Part shown: piece by piece, positions 42,198 through 52,324 of the stretch
Layout of the letters: each line of letters starts with the position of its first letter
Position numbering within the stretch: the first letter of the stretch is position 1
From: Xylophilus sp. GW821-FHT01B05
Lineage (GTDB): Bacteria > Pseudomonadota > Gammaproteobacteria > Burkholderiales > Burkholderiaceae_C
Direction: 5' to 3'
DNA: 64,000 nucleotides
NCBI GenBank assembly: GCA_038961845.1
Contig: CP152408.1
Span: 62,001-126,000 of the forward strand
Position numbers and translations under genes: made by a program
The notes under the pieces: generated by a model
Databases searched by the model: none
Seen by the model: only the letters and a program-made list of their open reading frames with translations
What the model was told of the DNA's origin: nothing

Positions 42198-44459
42198 ATG
42201 GCACGCCCTCATTCAGCTCACGCTTTCCGGCACACGCCGATCTTCCTGGCCTTGCAGGCCGCAGTACTGGGCGCCGCCATGGTCGTGGCCGGCATTCCGC
42301 ATGCATGGGCGCAAGCCGTTGGCGTGCCTGGCGCACCACCGGACAGCACTCCGGACCCAATCGGCCAGGCAGTGGGCACGGGCAGCTCGCATGGCCCGGT
42401 GTCTGCGCTGCCAACGGTCACTGTCACCGCCAGCAGTGAGCGCTCCCACGAACCACCGCCGCCATATGCCGGGGGGCAAGTGGCCAGCGGAGGCCGCGTG
42501 GGCCTGCTCGGGAACAAGGATTTCATGGAGACGCCGTTCAACACCATCAGCTACACCGACACCTTCGTGCAGGACGCACAGGCCATGGAGCTGAGCCGGG
42601 TCATTTCGTTGACCGATCCAGGCGTTTTCAACGATGGCGCCATCGGCCTCGTCGCCGATAGTTTTTCGATACGCGGATTCGGTGTGGCCAATAGTGACGT
42701 TGCGCTGGGCGGGTTGTACGGGCTGCTGCCTTTCTATCGCATCAGCCCCGAGATCGCAGAGCGTGTGGAGGTGCTCAAAGGGCCTTCGGCGCTGCTGAAC
42801 GGGATGCCGCCCGGGGGCTCGGTCGGGGGCAGCATCAACCTTGTTCCCAAGCGCGCGGGTGACGTGCCCCTGGCCCGCATCACGGGCACCTTTGCATCCG
42901 ATGCGCAGTTGGGTATGCACGCCGATCTGGGGCAGCGCTTTGGTGCCGAAAAGCAGCTGGGCATTCGCTTCAACGGCGTGTGGCGGGATGGTGACAGCGC
43001 CATGGCGCATCAGTCCAAGGCCGCGAAGCTCGCGGCGCTGGGTTTGGACTGGCGCTCGGATCGCCTGCGGCTTTCGGCCGATCTGTATTCCGGTGTGGAC
43101 AAGGTTGATGTCCTCAATCGCGGTATTGGGCTTGCCGCCGGGCTGCCGGTTCCGCGCGCGCCACAGGCGCGGACCATGCTGTCTCCCGATGGGACCTTCA
43201 GCACGTCAAAGGATGAAGCCATCGTCCTGCGTGCGGAGGCGGACGTCACGCGTGACATCACTGCCTACGCCAGCTATGGCCGTAGCCACACCGACTTCGA
43301 TGCGCTGGCCAGTACGGTCTACACCGTCTACAACCGGCAGGGAGACTACCGCGCGAACTACGCGCATCAGCGCTCCATCTATGACAGGGAGTCGGCCGAT
43401 GCCGGGCTCAGGACAAGGTTTCGTACGGGCGGTGTCGGCCACGAGCTGGCGCTGTCAGCAACGCACTACCAGCATGACAACAAGTTCGGATTTCTGCGCA
43501 ACATGCTGCCCAAGGATTGGGAGGGCAACCTCTATCGCTCAAGCGCGGCTCCGGGCGTTGACAGCAGCTTCAGCAATGCGCCGCTGTCGCGAACCAGCGC
43601 ATTGCACACGACGAGTTGGGGTGTCGCCAATACCGCGTCTTTCGCACAGGATCGACTGCAGCTGACACTGGGAGTACGCCGCCAGAGGGTGGTCAGCGAC
43701 ACCTTCAACGGCAGCACGGGCATTCGCACAGCCCGCTACGACGCCAGCGCCACCACGCCTGTCATTGCATTGCTGGCGAAGGCGAGCGACAGGCTGTCGG
43801 TCTACGCCAACTACATCGAGGGCCTGAGCCAGGGCTCCACCGCTCCGGCCACGGCCGCCAATGCCGGGGAGGTGTTTCCCCCCTTCAAGACAAAGCAGAA
43901 AGAGATTGGCATCAAGACAGACATGCAAGGGTTCGGCACAACGCTCAGCGTCTTTCAGATTGCCCGGCCAAGTTCGTACACGGACCCGGCAAGCAATGTC
44001 TTCTCGTTCGGCGGCGAGCAGCGCAACCGAGGCCTGGAGTGGAGCTTCTTCGGAGAGGCAAGCAAGGGCGTGCGCGTTCTCGGCGGCCTGGCCTACACAC
44101 AGGCCAGGCTGACCAGGACAGCAGGGGGCAACAACCAGGGAAAGTCCGCGACGGCCACGCCTGAATGGCAGGCCAAGACCGGTGTGGAATGGGATGTGCC
44201 GACGGTACAGGGCCTGACCCTGGCGGGCAACGCGGTCTCGGTGTCCAAGCAGTACATCAACGCCGACAACTCGCTATGGGTGGCTGGCCGCACCGTGTAC
44301 GACCTGGGCACCCGCTATGCCATGCGCGTGGGGAGGCATCCGGTCGCCATACGCGCTGCCGTCCAGAATGTGGCCAACAAAGCGTACTGGGCCGGCGCCC
44401 TCTCCAGCGGGCTGGGCGCCCCCCGCACCGTGGTCATGTCGGTCTCGGTAGACCTTTGA
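42198..44459 (+). CDS. TonB-dependent siderophore receptor without STN domain
   Basis: A 753-residue outer-membrane receptor with signal peptide (VAGIPHAWA-Q). After a TonB-box-like LPTVTVTAS there is a plug with SFSIRGFGVANSDVALGGLY and ERVEVLKGPSALLNG and a barrel ending VVMSVSVDL. The N-terminus GGQVASGGRVGLLGNKDFME parallels GGQIARGGRAGFLGNVDVMD of the first receptor, so the two are paralogues. It lacks the signalling domain and should serve in uptake only. It ends convergently 23 bp before the RND gene. Confidence 0.93.
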   Translation: MARPHSAHAFRHTPIFLALQAAVLGAAMVVAGIPHAWAQAVGVPGAPPDSTPDPIGQAVGTGSSHGPVSALPTVTVTASSERSHEPPPPYAGGQVASGGRVGLLGNKDFMETPFNTISYTDTFVQDAQAMELSRVISLTDPGVFNDGAIGLVADSFSIRGFGVANSDVALGGLYGLLPFYRISPEIAERVEVLKGPSALLNGMPPGGSVGGSINLVPKRAGDVPLARITGTFASDAQLGMHADLGQRFGAEKQLGIRFNGVWRDGDSAMAHQSKAAKLAALGLDWRSDRLRLSADLYSGVDKVDVLNRGIGLAAGLPVPRAPQARTMLSPDGTFSTSKDEAIVLRAEADVTRDITAYASYGRSHTDFDALASTVYTVYNRQGDYRANYAHQRSIYDRESADAGLRTRFRTGGVGHELALSATHYQHDNKFGFLRNMLPKDWEGNLYRSSAAPGVDSSFSNAPLSRTSALHTTSWGVANTASFAQDRLQLTLGVRRQRVVSDTFNGSTGIRTARYDASATTPVIALLAKASDRLSVYANYIEGLSQGSTAPATAANAGEVFPPFKTKQKEIGIKTDMQGFGTTLSVFQIARPSSYTDPASNVFSFGGEQRNRGLEWSFFGEASKGVRVLGGLAYTQARLTRTAGGNNQGKSATATPEWQAKTGVEWDVPTVQGLTLAGNAVSVSKQYINADNSLWVAGRTVYDLGTRYAMRVGRHPVAIRAAVQNVANKAYWAGALSSGLGAPRTVVMSVSVDL

Positions 44460-44482
44460 GCTCATGGGCGGGGTGCGGTAGC

Positions 44483-47400
44483 TCAAGCGTTGCGCTCTTC
44501 CTTAGGCGCAAACCAAGCCACATACAGCGCCGGCAGCACCACCAGCGTCAACAACGTAGCCGTAACCAGCCCACCAATCACCACGATCGCCAGCGGCCGC
44601 TGAGTCTCCGACCCGATCTCATGCGACAAGGCCATGGGCAGCAGGCCCAGCGCGGCCAGCATGGCGGTCATGAGCACGGTGCGCAGGCGTTGCATCGAGC
44701 CCTCGCGCACGGCATCGGTGACGCGCATGCCGGCGTTGCGCAGCTGCTGGAACACCGACAGCATCACCACGCCGTTGAGCACCGACTGGCCCGACAGCGC
44801 GATGAAGCCGATGGCGGCCGACACCGACAGCGGGATGCCGAACACCCACAGCGCGACAAAGCCGCCGATCAGCGCCAGTGGCACGTTGATCAGGATCAGG
44901 CCGGCCATCTTGAAGGACTTGAAGGCGTCGAACAGCAGCACGAAGATCAGCAGCAGCGAGATCGGCACCACCACGGCCAGGCGCTTCATGGCGCGCTCCT
45001 GGTTCTCGAACTCGCCCGACCAGTTGACCACGTAGCCCTGCGGGATCTGCACGTTCTGCGATACGCGCGCCTTCATGTCGGCCACCACCGAGCCCATGTC
45101 GCGGCCAGCGATGAAGATGCCGATGGCGGTGGTGCGGCGGCCGGCTTCGCGGGCGATGTTCATGGCGCCGGTGGTTTCGCGCACGGTGACCACGTCGCCC
45201 AGCGTGACAAAGCCGCCATCCGGCGTGGCGATGGGGGTGCGGCGCAGGTTGGCGATGACGCGTTCTTCGGGCGGCAGGCGCACGGCGACGGCGAACTTGC
45301 GCTCGCCCTCCCACAGGCTGGTGGCGGCCTTGCCGGCCAGCGCGGCCTCGATCACGTCCTGGATGTCGCCCACGTTCAGGCCGTAGCGCGCGGCGCGGTC
45401 GCGGTCGATGTCCAGCAGCAATTGCGGCACCTGGCCGGCGCGGTCGATTTCGGCGCGGGCCACGCCCGCCACCTGCTTGACCTCGTGCGCGATCTGCTCG
45501 GTGACCTGCTGCATCAGGTTCAGGTCGTCACCCGCGAGCTTGATGACGATCTGGCCCTTGATCTGCGAGATCGACTCCAGCACGTTGTCGCGGATCGGCT
45601 GCGAGAAGGCCGGGTCGATGCTGGGGATGGCCGACAGCACGCGGTTCATTTCCTCGGTGATCTTCTCGCGCGTCATGCCCTTGCGCCATTGGTCCTCGGG
45701 CTTCATGTCCACGAAGATCTCGGCCATGGAGATGGTCTTGGGGTCGGTGCCATCTTCTGGCTGGCCGGCCTTGGAAACCGTGGTGCGCACCTCGGGGATG
45801 GTCAGCAGCGCCTTGCGCGCCATGCGCAGGATGCGCGAGGCCTCGTTGGTCGAGACATTGGGCGACAGCGTGAAGTTGACCCAGGTCGTGCCCTCGTTCA
45901 GCTCAGGCAAAAATTCAGACCCCAAACGCGAGGCCACCACCGTGGTCAGGCCAAAGGCGACGACGGCGATCAGCACTACGGTGCGGCGGCGGCGCAGCGC
46001 CCAGTCCAGCACCGGGCCGTAGAAGTGCTTGGCGCCGCGCACCACGCGGTTGTCGCCATGCGGCAGCTTCTTGCGCAGCATCCAGTAGGCCAGCAGCGGC
46101 ACCAGCGTGAGCGAGAAGATCAGCGAGCCGATCAGCGCCGTGGTAACCGACAGCGCCATGGGCTGGAAGATGCGGCCTTCATGGCGTTGCAGCGCAAAGA
46201 TCGGGATGTGCGCGGCGATGATGATCAGCATCGAGAACAGCGTGGGCCGGCCGACTTCGTTGGCGGCGTTGACGATGACCGAGCGGCGTTCTTCGGCGCT
46301 CATGTTCTCGCGCTTCTCGGCCAGGCGGTGCATGATGTTTTCGATCACGATCACCGCGCCGTCCACGATGATGCCGAAGTCCATCGCGCCCAGGCTCAGC
46401 AGGTTGGCCGGCACGCCCATGATCTTCAGGCCCATGAAGGTCGACAACAGGGCCAGCGGGATCACCACCACCACGGCCAGGCTGGCGCGCAGGTTGGACA
46501 AGAAGATGTAGAGCACCAGCGACACCAGCAGCGCGCCTTCCACCAGGTTGCGGAAGACGGTGGAGAGCGTCTTCTCCATTAGCCAGGTGCGGTCATAGAA
46601 GGGCACGATCTGCACGCCCGGCGGCAAGGCGCGGGCGTTGATCTCGGCGATCTTGGCCTTGACGCCCTTCAGCACCACGCTGGGGTTCTCGCCCTTGCGC
46701 ATGATGACGATGCCGGTGACCACGTCGTCGTCCAGGTCCTGGCCGACCACGCCCAGGCGCGGCACGGCGCCGATCTTCACCTGCGCGATGTCGCGGATCA
46801 AGATGGGCGTGCCGTTGCGCGCGGCCACCACCACGCGGCCGATGTCGTCGGCCGAGCGCAGCAGCCCGATGCCGCGAATGGTGTACTGCTGCGCGCCCTG
46901 CGGCACGTAGCTGCCGCCGGCGTTGGCGTTGCTGCGGCCGAGCGCGTCGAGCAGGTTCTGGAAGGTGACCTTGTAGGCGCGCAGCTTGTCGAGGTCCGGC
47001 TGCACCTCGTACTGCTTGATGGCGCCGCCCATGGCGACCACGTCGGCCACGCCGGGCACCTGGCGCAGGCCGCGTTCGGCCACCCAGTCTTCGAGCGTGC
47101 GCAGCTCGGTGGTGGTGAGGCCGTCGCCCTTCAGGCGGTAGCGCATGATTTCACCCACCGGCGTGGCGTTGGGCGCGATGTCGGCCTCTACGCCGTCGGG
47201 CAGGTCGATGCCGCGCAGGCGCTCTGCCACCTGCTGGCGCGCCAGGTTCACCTCGGCCTTGTCGTCATAGGTGACGACGGTGAAGGACAGGCCGAACTGC
47301 GTGTGCGAGAACACGCGGATCGAATTGGGCAGGCCGGCCAGCGCCACCTCGATCGGCAGGGTGACCTGCTTCTCTACCTCTTCGGCCGCGCGGCCGGGGT

Positions 47401-47554
47401 AGAGCGTGATGACGGTGACCTGGGTGTCGGTAACGTCGGGGAAGGCCTCGACCGACAGGTTCTGGAAGGCGATCACGCCCGCCAGCGCGAACAACAAGGT
47501 ACCGAGGACGATGAACAGCGGCTGGTGCAGCGCGTACTGGATGAGGCGCTTCAT
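44483..47554 (-). CDS. Heavy-metal efflux RND pump (CzcA/CusA family)
   Basis: A 1023-residue inner-membrane RND protein with the first membrane helix at residues 8-30, a large periplasmic domain, and a helix-4 motif MDFGIIVDGAVIVIEN. The DFG---DGA pattern with paired Asp is that of divalent-cation (Zn, Co, Cd, Ni) exporters; CusA-type Cu/Ag pumps carry a different pattern. The gene overlaps the adaptor gene (ATGA 47551-47554). It forms a trans-envelope pump with the adaptor and the TolC-like protein upstream. The exact metal is not proven. Confidence 0.92.
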   Translation of the reverse strand: MKRLIQYALHQPLFIVLGTLLFALAGVIAFQNLSVEAFPDVTDTQVTVITLYPGRAAEEVEKQVTLPIEVALAGLPNSIRVFSHTQFGLSFTVVTYDDKAEVNLARQQVAERLRGIDLPDGVEADIAPNATPVGEIMRYRLKGDGLTTTELRTLEDWVAERGLRQVPGVADVVAMGGAIKQYEVQPDLDKLRAYKVTFQNLLDALGRSNANAGGSYVPQGAQQYTIRGIGLLRSADDIGRVVVAARNGTPILIRDIAQVKIGAVPRLGVVGQDLDDDVVTGIVIMRKGENPSVVLKGVKAKIAEINARALPPGVQIVPFYDRTWLMEKTLSTVFRNLVEGALLVSLVLYIFLSNLRASLAVVVVIPLALLSTFMGLKIMGVPANLLSLGAMDFGIIVDGAVIVIENIMHRLAEKRENMSAEERRSVIVNAANEVGRPTLFSMLIIIAAHIPIFALQRHEGRIFQPMALSVTTALIGSLIFSLTLVPLLAYWMLRKKLPHGDNRVVRGAKHFYGPVLDWALRRRRTVVLIAVVAFGLTTVVASRLGSEFLPELNEGTTWVNFTLSPNVSTNEASRILRMARKALLTIPEVRTTVSKAGQPEDGTDPKTISMAEIFVDMKPEDQWRKGMTREKITEEMNRVLSAIPSIDPAFSQPIRDNVLESISQIKGQIVIKLAGDDLNLMQQVTEQIAHEVKQVAGVARAEIDRAGQVPQLLLDIDRDRAARYGLNVGDIQDVIEAALAGKAATSLWEGERKFAVAVRLPPEERVIANLRRTPIATPDGGFVTLGDVVTVRETTGAMNIAREAGRRTTAIGIFIAGRDMGSVVADMKARVSQNVQIPQGYVVNWSGEFENQERAMKRLAVVVPISLLLIFVLLFDAFKSFKMAGLILINVPLALIGGFVALWVFGIPLSVSAAIGFIALSGQSVLNGVVMLSVFQQLRNAGMRVTDAVREGSMQRLRTVLMTAMLAALGLLPMALSHEIGSETQRPLAIVVIGGLVTATLLTLVVLPALYVAWFAPKEERNA

Positions 47555-48771
47555 TTCTTGGCGGCCTCGCTGGTGGCGCCGGATGGCTGGGCCGTGACCG
47601 GGGCCGCGTCTTCACGCGCCACGGCAAATTGGCGCGCCAGCAGCAGCGCGTTTTCTGCCACCACCTGCTCGCCCACGGCCAGGCCGCGTGCCAGCACCAC
47701 TTCGGTTGGCCCCATGTGGGCCGGCACCACCTCGCGCGGCTCGAAGACGCCGGGCTGGGTCTGCACGAAGACCGTATGGCGCGTGCCATCCAGGGTCACG
47801 GCGCCGGCCGGCACCACGACGCCCTGCAGCGATTCCTTGACCTGGGCGGTAGCCAGCATCTCGCCCTTGAGCCGGCGGTTGGCATTGGCCACCAGGCCAC
47901 GGATCTTGATGGTGCGGGTGTTGGGGTCGATGAAGTCCGCTGCTGCGGTGACGCGGCCGGTGAAGGTCTCGCCTGGATAGGCGGCGACCTGCAGCGTGAA
48001 TGTGGCGCCCGGCTGCAGGCTGGCAACGTCGCTTTCCTTGGCGTCGATCTGCACCCAGAGCGAGGTCGGGTCGGTCACCACGAACAGCGCGGGCACGCCG
48101 GGGCCGGACTGGTCGGGCCGCACTTCCTGGCCCGGGTTGAGGTTGCGCTCAACCACCACGCCGGCAATGCCGGCGCTGATGCCGAGCTGCTGGTTCACCG
48201 CGCTGCCAGCGCCGTAGAGGCTGGTGCGGGCTGCGGCGCGCGAGGCCTCGGCCTGCGCGCGTGCGCTGTCGGCCTCGGCCTGCTCCAGGTCCTTGCGGGC
48301 GATGATGCCGGCCTCGAACAGCTCGCGCTGGCGCTGCAGGTTCTTGCGCGACAGCCCCACGTCGACCTGCGCCTTGGCGGTGTCGGCCTGGGCCTGGCCA
48401 AAGTCGGGCGAGGCGATGCGCGCCAGCAGCGCGCCGGGCTTCACGCTCTGGCCCACATCTGCGCCGATGGCGGTGATGCGGCCGCCAAAGGGCGGGTAGA
48501 TGCGCTGGGTGCGCTCTTCGTTCCAGACCAGGCGCGCGGGCAGCTCCACCATCAGCTCGGTCGCGGCGGTGGCGGGCACGCTATTGAGCAGCGCGAGCTG
48601 CGGGTGGTTGGGCGGAAAGCGCAGTTGCTTGCCTTGCACGATGGGCGCGGTGGGCGGCGCTTCTGCAAGCTTGCTGCTGTCGGAGTCGCCGCCGCAGCCG
48701 GCCAGCAGCAGGACGCAGCAGGCGGCAACGGTCAGCGCGGCGCGCAGCGGAAGACGGTGGGGGTGGGACAT
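47551..48771 (-). CDS. RND efflux periplasmic adaptor (lipoprotein)
   Basis: A 406-residue membrane-fusion protein. Starting at ATG 48771 gives a lipoprotein signal with lipobox LLAGC. It has a barrel-sandwich part (ITAIGADVGQSVKPGALLAR), a coiled-coil hairpin and a beta-barrel with GQEVRPDQSGPGVPALFVV. A frame continues up to 48822, where an ATGA overlap with the TolC gene exists; I prefer the shorter start because it places the lipobox correctly. The C-terminus lacks a His-rich metal domain. Confidence 0.88.
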   Translation of the reverse strand: MSHPHRLPLRAALTVAACCVLLLAGCGGDSDSSKLAEAPPTAPIVQGKQLRFPPNHPQLALLNSVPATAATELMVELPARLVWNEERTQRIYPPFGGRITAIGADVGQSVKPGALLARIASPDFGQAQADTAKAQVDVGLSRKNLQRQRELFEAGIIARKDLEQAEADSARAQAEASRAAARTSLYGAGSAVNQQLGISAGIAGVVVERNLNPGQEVRPDQSGPGVPALFVVTDPTSLWVQIDAKESDVASLQPGATFTLQVAAYPGETFTGRVTAAADFIDPNTRTIKIRGLVANANRRLKGEMLATAQVKESLQGVVVPAGAVTLDGTRHTVFVQTQPGVFEPREVVPAHMGPTEVVLARGLAVGEQVVAENALLLARQFAVAREDAAPVTAQPSGATSEAAKK

Positions 48772-48818
48772 GGCAGGGCTCTCGGAGCAGGCGGAAAAGA
48801 GGGAGGTCATGGAACGTG

Positions 48819-50135
48819 TCATGGCTGTGCCGCCAGCAGCGCCGGCTGGGTCTGCAGCGTCCAGGCGCCGGCGGCGCGGGCGTAGTCGCCGCGCGCGGCA
48901 ATGCCGTCGAGCAGCGTGGCGCGCAGGGTGCGGCGCGCATCGAGCAGGTCCACCAGCGGGATGGCGCCGCGGCGGAAGGCCAGCTCGGCGTTTTCTGCCA
49001 CGCGGCGTGCGCGCGGCAGGATGTCGGTCTCGTAGCTGCGGGCGCGCTGCTCGGCGGTGAGCGCGGCCTGCTGCAGGCCCTGCAGCTCCAGTGCGGCGTC
49101 GCGCCGGACCTTCTCCAGCGCGTCTTGTGCCTGGGTGTAGGTGGCCTGCGCGCGGCCGATCTCGCCTTGGTAGCTATAGCCCCATTGCAGCGGGATGGAG
49201 GCACGCAGCTCGATCAGCCGGTTCGACACGCTGGGGTAATGGTCGTACGAGGCGCCTATGGTCACATCCGACTTCTTCAGCGCATTGGCGCCGTCCAGTC
49301 CGGCCTGGGCCGACTGCACGCGCGCCAGCGCGGCGCGCACTTCGGGGCGGGCTTCGGCCAGCGCCGTGTAGTCGGCGGCGGGCGTGGCCAATGCGGGCAG
49401 CGTGGGCCAGGGGCCCTGGATGGCCAGCGGCCCGCGCAGGCCGGTGGCCTGCGCCAGTGCCAGGGTGGCGCGGTCGCGCTCCAGCGCGGCCTGCTGCACG
49501 TCGGCCTGGGCGCGCTGGGCTTCGATCTCGGTGCGCAGGGCGTCTTGCGCCGGCAGGTCGCCGGCCTGCACGCGGCGGTTGGAGCTGTTGGCGAGCTGGG
49601 CCGCGCTGCGTTCGATCTCGCTCACCTCCACCAGCTTTTCCTGTGCGGCCAGCAGGTCGTAGTAGGCGCCCAGGGCGGCCACCTGTTGCTGCATCTGCAC
49701 GTCTTCGACGTCGGCGGCGGCGGCATCGGCGTCGCGCTGCGCGGCCTGGGTGCGCAGCTGGCGCTTGCCGCCGCGCTCCCAGGTCCAGTCGATGCCAATG
49801 GCCTTGTCGATGCGCTTGCGGCTCAGGGTGTTGCCCGAGCCGACGCCGTTCTGCAGATCGATGGAGGCGGTCTTGCCCGACAGCACCGGCAGCGGCGCGT
49901 GGTCGGCCGTGAGTACGTCGGCACGCGCGGCCGACAGCGCACCGCGCGAGATGGCAACGTCGAGGTTGTCGCGCGCGGCGGCCAGTGTCTGGCCCAGCGT
50001 GAGGCTGCGCGGCGCTGCCGCAGCAGTGGTGGTGGAGGCCGGTGGCGGGTTCACCGGCGGAACGGGGGGCACCTGCGCCAGGGCCGGCAAGGCCGGGCCG
50101 AGGCAGAGGGCCGCAATCAACTGTCGTATGCTCAT
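48819..50135 (-). CDS. TolC-family outer-membrane efflux protein
   Basis: A 438-residue protein with signal peptide, a proline-rich linker (about 23-40) and two repeated long-helix units typical of TolC/CusC (EDVQMQQQVAALGAYYDLLA and LEKVRRDAALELQGLQQAAL). It is the first gene of the leftward efflux operon and diverges from the response-regulator gene across a 106-bp region, where the shared control site must lie. Confidence 0.9.
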   Translation of the reverse strand: MSIRQLIAALCLGPALPALAQVPPVPPVNPPPASTTTAAAAPRSLTLGQTLAAARDNLDVAISRGALSAARADVLTADHAPLPVLSGKTASIDLQNGVGSGNTLSRKRIDKAIGIDWTWERGGKRQLRTQAAQRDADAAAADVEDVQMQQQVAALGAYYDLLAAQEKLVEVSEIERSAAQLANSSNRRVQAGDLPAQDALRTEIEAQRAQADVQQAALERDRATLALAQATGLRGPLAIQGPWPTLPALATPAADYTALAEARPEVRAALARVQSAQAGLDGANALKKSDVTIGASYDHYPSVSNRLIELRASIPLQWGYSYQGEIGRAQATYTQAQDALEKVRRDAALELQGLQQAALTAEQRARSYETDILPRARRVAENAELAFRRGAIPLVDLLDARRTLRATLLDGIAARGDYARAAGAWTLQTQPALLAAQP

Positions 50136-50241
50136 ATGCGCCTTATCGGCGGGGGCAACTGACCGTCGCCTGACCGGACTGCCAGAAACGCCTCTGAGTC
50201 CGTAGAAGTACCTATCAAATACCTATCCACAGCAGCCTTCC

Positions 50242-50934
50242 ATGCGCATTCTTGTGGTCGAAGACGACGTCGTCCTGCGGGACATGATGGTGCGCAGCCT
50301 GTGCGATGCCGGCCACCGCGTGGACGAGGCGCGCACGGTGGCCGAGGCCGACCATTTCTGGCGCGTGCAACCCTTCGATGCGGTGCTGCTGGACCTGAAC
50401 CTGCCGGCCGTCGATCCCACCGGCCCGGCGCTCTCCAGCGGCCTGACCGCGCTGCGCGCCGCGCGCAACCGTGGCGACCGCACACCGGTGCTGGTGCTGA
50501 CCGCGCGCGACCGCACTGAAGAGCGCATTGCCGGCCTGGACGCCGGTGCCGACGACTACCTGGGCAAGCCCTTCGAGCTGGCCGAGGTCGAGGCCCGGCT
50601 GCGCGCCCTGGTGCGGCGCAGCCAGGGCACGCAAGACATCTCCACCGTGGCCGCGCTGGTGCTGGACCGCAAGGCCCGCACCTTCTCGTTGCACAGCACG
50701 CGGCTGGAGCTGCCGGCGCGCGAGTTCGAGGTGCTGTGGGAGCTGATGACCCCGCCCGGGCGCGTGGTGAGCAAGCGTGCGCTGTCGCAAAAGCTGTCGG
50801 ACTTTGACGAAACCCTGGGCGACAACGCACTCGAAGCCTTCATATCGCGCCTGCGCAAGAAGCTGGGCGGCAGCGGCGCCGGCATACGCACCTTGCGCGG
50901 CCTGGGCTACATGCTGGAGGCGGAGGCGCCTTGA
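50242..50934 (+). CDS. OmpR-family response regulator (TctD/QseB-like)
   Basis: A 230-residue regulator with the acidic pocket VVEDDV, phosphorylation site Asp51 in LLDLNLP and KPFELAEV, then a winged helix ending FISRLRKKLGGSGAGIRTLR. It is divergent from the efflux operon and overlaps the kinase gene. Divergence suggests control of the RND pump. Confidence 0.92.
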   Translation: MRILVVEDDVVLRDMMVRSLCDAGHRVDEARTVAEADHFWRVQPFDAVLLDLNLPAVDPTGPALSSGLTALRAARNRGDRTPVLVLTARDRTEERIAGLDAGADDYLGKPFELAEVEARLRALVRRSQGTQDISTVAALVLDRKARTFSLHSTRLELPAREFEVLWELMTPPGRVVSKRALSQKLSDFDETLGDNALEAFISRLRKKLGGSGAGIRTLRGLGYMLEAEAP

Positions 50935-52322
50935 CTGCGCAGGCCCCAGCCCCAGGTTCTCTTCGGTCGCGCGTGCTGCAGCACGTGCTGTGGCCATTGG
51001 CCGGGGCCTGGGTGGTGGGCGGCGTGGTGTCGGTGGTGGTGGCCAGTGTCTTCACCCAGCGCGCCTTCGACCGCGCCTTGCTGGATGACGCGTATTCGGT
51101 GGCCGCCAGCGTGCGGCCGAACAGCAGCGGCGGGCTGGAGCTGACGCTTACGCCGCGCGAGGTGGGCGCGGTGCTGTATGACCAGACCGAATCCGTTTTC
51201 TTTGCCGTGCGCTGGCCCGATGGCAATTTGATCGCCGGCCATGCGGGCCTGTATGCGCCCTCGGCGCCAGAGGACACGGGCTACCGCTTCTCTGACATCC
51301 ACTACCAGGGCCGCGCCTTGCGCGCGGTGGTGCTGCAGCGCACCTCGCCGCTGGCCTTCGATGTGGTGATGGCCGAGACCACGCAGTCGCGCCAGGCCCT
51401 GCTGCGCAATGTGCTGGTGCTGTCGATCCTGCCGCAGCTGCTGCTGCTGGCGCTGCTGGCGTTCTGGCTGCGCCGCGCCATTGGCAGCGACCTGCGCCCG
51501 CTGGCCGCGCTGCAGCGCGCGGTAGAGCAGCGCGATGTGCGCGACCTGACGCCCGTGCCGGCCACGGCCTCCACGCGCGAGGTGCAGCGCCTGGGCGAGG
51601 CCGTCAACGGCCTGTTCGCGCGTGTGAACGAAGGCGTGCGCACGCAGCGTGAATTTGCCGGCAACGTGGCGCACGAGCTGCGCACGCCGCTGGCCGGCAT
51701 CCGCGCGCTGGCCGAGTACGGCCTGGCGCAGAAAGACCCGGCCGTGTGGCGCGAGCAACTGGAGCGCGTGGCGCAAAGCGAGGAGCGCGCCAGCCATCTG
51801 GTGGAGCAACTGCTGGCCATGGCGCGCGCCGACGAGGGCCGCAGCATGCAGCTGCAGCCGGTGCTGCTGGACGAGCTGGTGCGCGACGCGGTGCTGCGCT
51901 TTCTGCCGCGCGCCGACGCCGCCGGCGTGGACCTGGGCGCGCGCGGCATCGACGACCCGGTCATGGCGCAAGGCCAGCCGGCGCTGCTGGAAGGCATCCT
52001 GAACAACCTGATCGACAACGCGCTGCGCTACGGCCGGCCGGCCGCGGGCCTGCCTGCCACGATCACGGTGGCGCTGGCGCTGCAGCCAGATGCGATCACG
52101 CTGTCGGTGGTGGACAACGGCCAGGGCATTTCGGCCGAGCGGCGCAGCGGCCTGCAGCGGCGCTGGGCGCAGGGGCCAGAGGGCGAATGGCTGGGCCAGG
52201 GCGTGGGCCTGGGCCTGGCCATCGTGCAGCGCTACGCCGAGCTGCTGGGCGCGCGCCTGGTGCTGGATTCAGGCCCGCAGGGGCACGGGCTGGCGGTGGG
52301 CGTGGTGCTGCCGCGCGGCTGA
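50931..52322 (+). CDS. Sensor histidine kinase (TctE/QseC-like)
   Basis: A 463-residue kinase from TTG 50931, overlapping the regulator TGA (TTGA); a ggaggcggagg ribosome site precedes it. Membrane segments are at about 20-40 and 160-180, with a periplasmic domain containing DQTESVFFAVRWPDGNLIAG, like the TctE sensor type. HAMP follows, then His248 in NVAHELRTPLAGIRAL, VDNGQGI and GVGLGLAIVQRY. Rare TTG start and coupling indicate balanced low expression. Confidence 0.9.
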   Translation: MTAQAPAPGSLRSRVLQHVLWPLAGAWVVGGVVSVVVASVFTQRAFDRALLDDAYSVAASVRPNSSGGLELTLTPREVGAVLYDQTESVFFAVRWPDGNLIAGHAGLYAPSAPEDTGYRFSDIHYQGRALRAVVLQRTSPLAFDVVMAETTQSRQALLRNVLVLSILPQLLLLALLAFWLRRAIGSDLRPLAALQRAVEQRDVRDLTPVPATASTREVQRLGEAVNGLFARVNEGVRTQREFAGNVAHELRTPLAGIRALAEYGLAQKDPAVWREQLERVAQSEERASHLVEQLLAMARADEGRSMQLQPVLLDELVRDAVLRFLPRADAAGVDLGARGIDDPVMAQGQPALLEGILNNLIDNALRYGRPAAGLPATITVALALQPDAITLSVVDNGQGISAERRSGLQRRWAQGPEGEWLGQGVGLGLAIVQRYAELLGARLVLDSGPQGHGLAVGVVLPRG

Positions 52323-52324
52323 GT

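Noticed and set aside
44165..46582. An 805-codon open frame antisense to the RND pump gene
   Set aside because: It is a by-product of G+C-rich codon use on the opposite strand: His/Gln/Arg/Gly-rich, no domain, and the minus-strand RND protein is certain.
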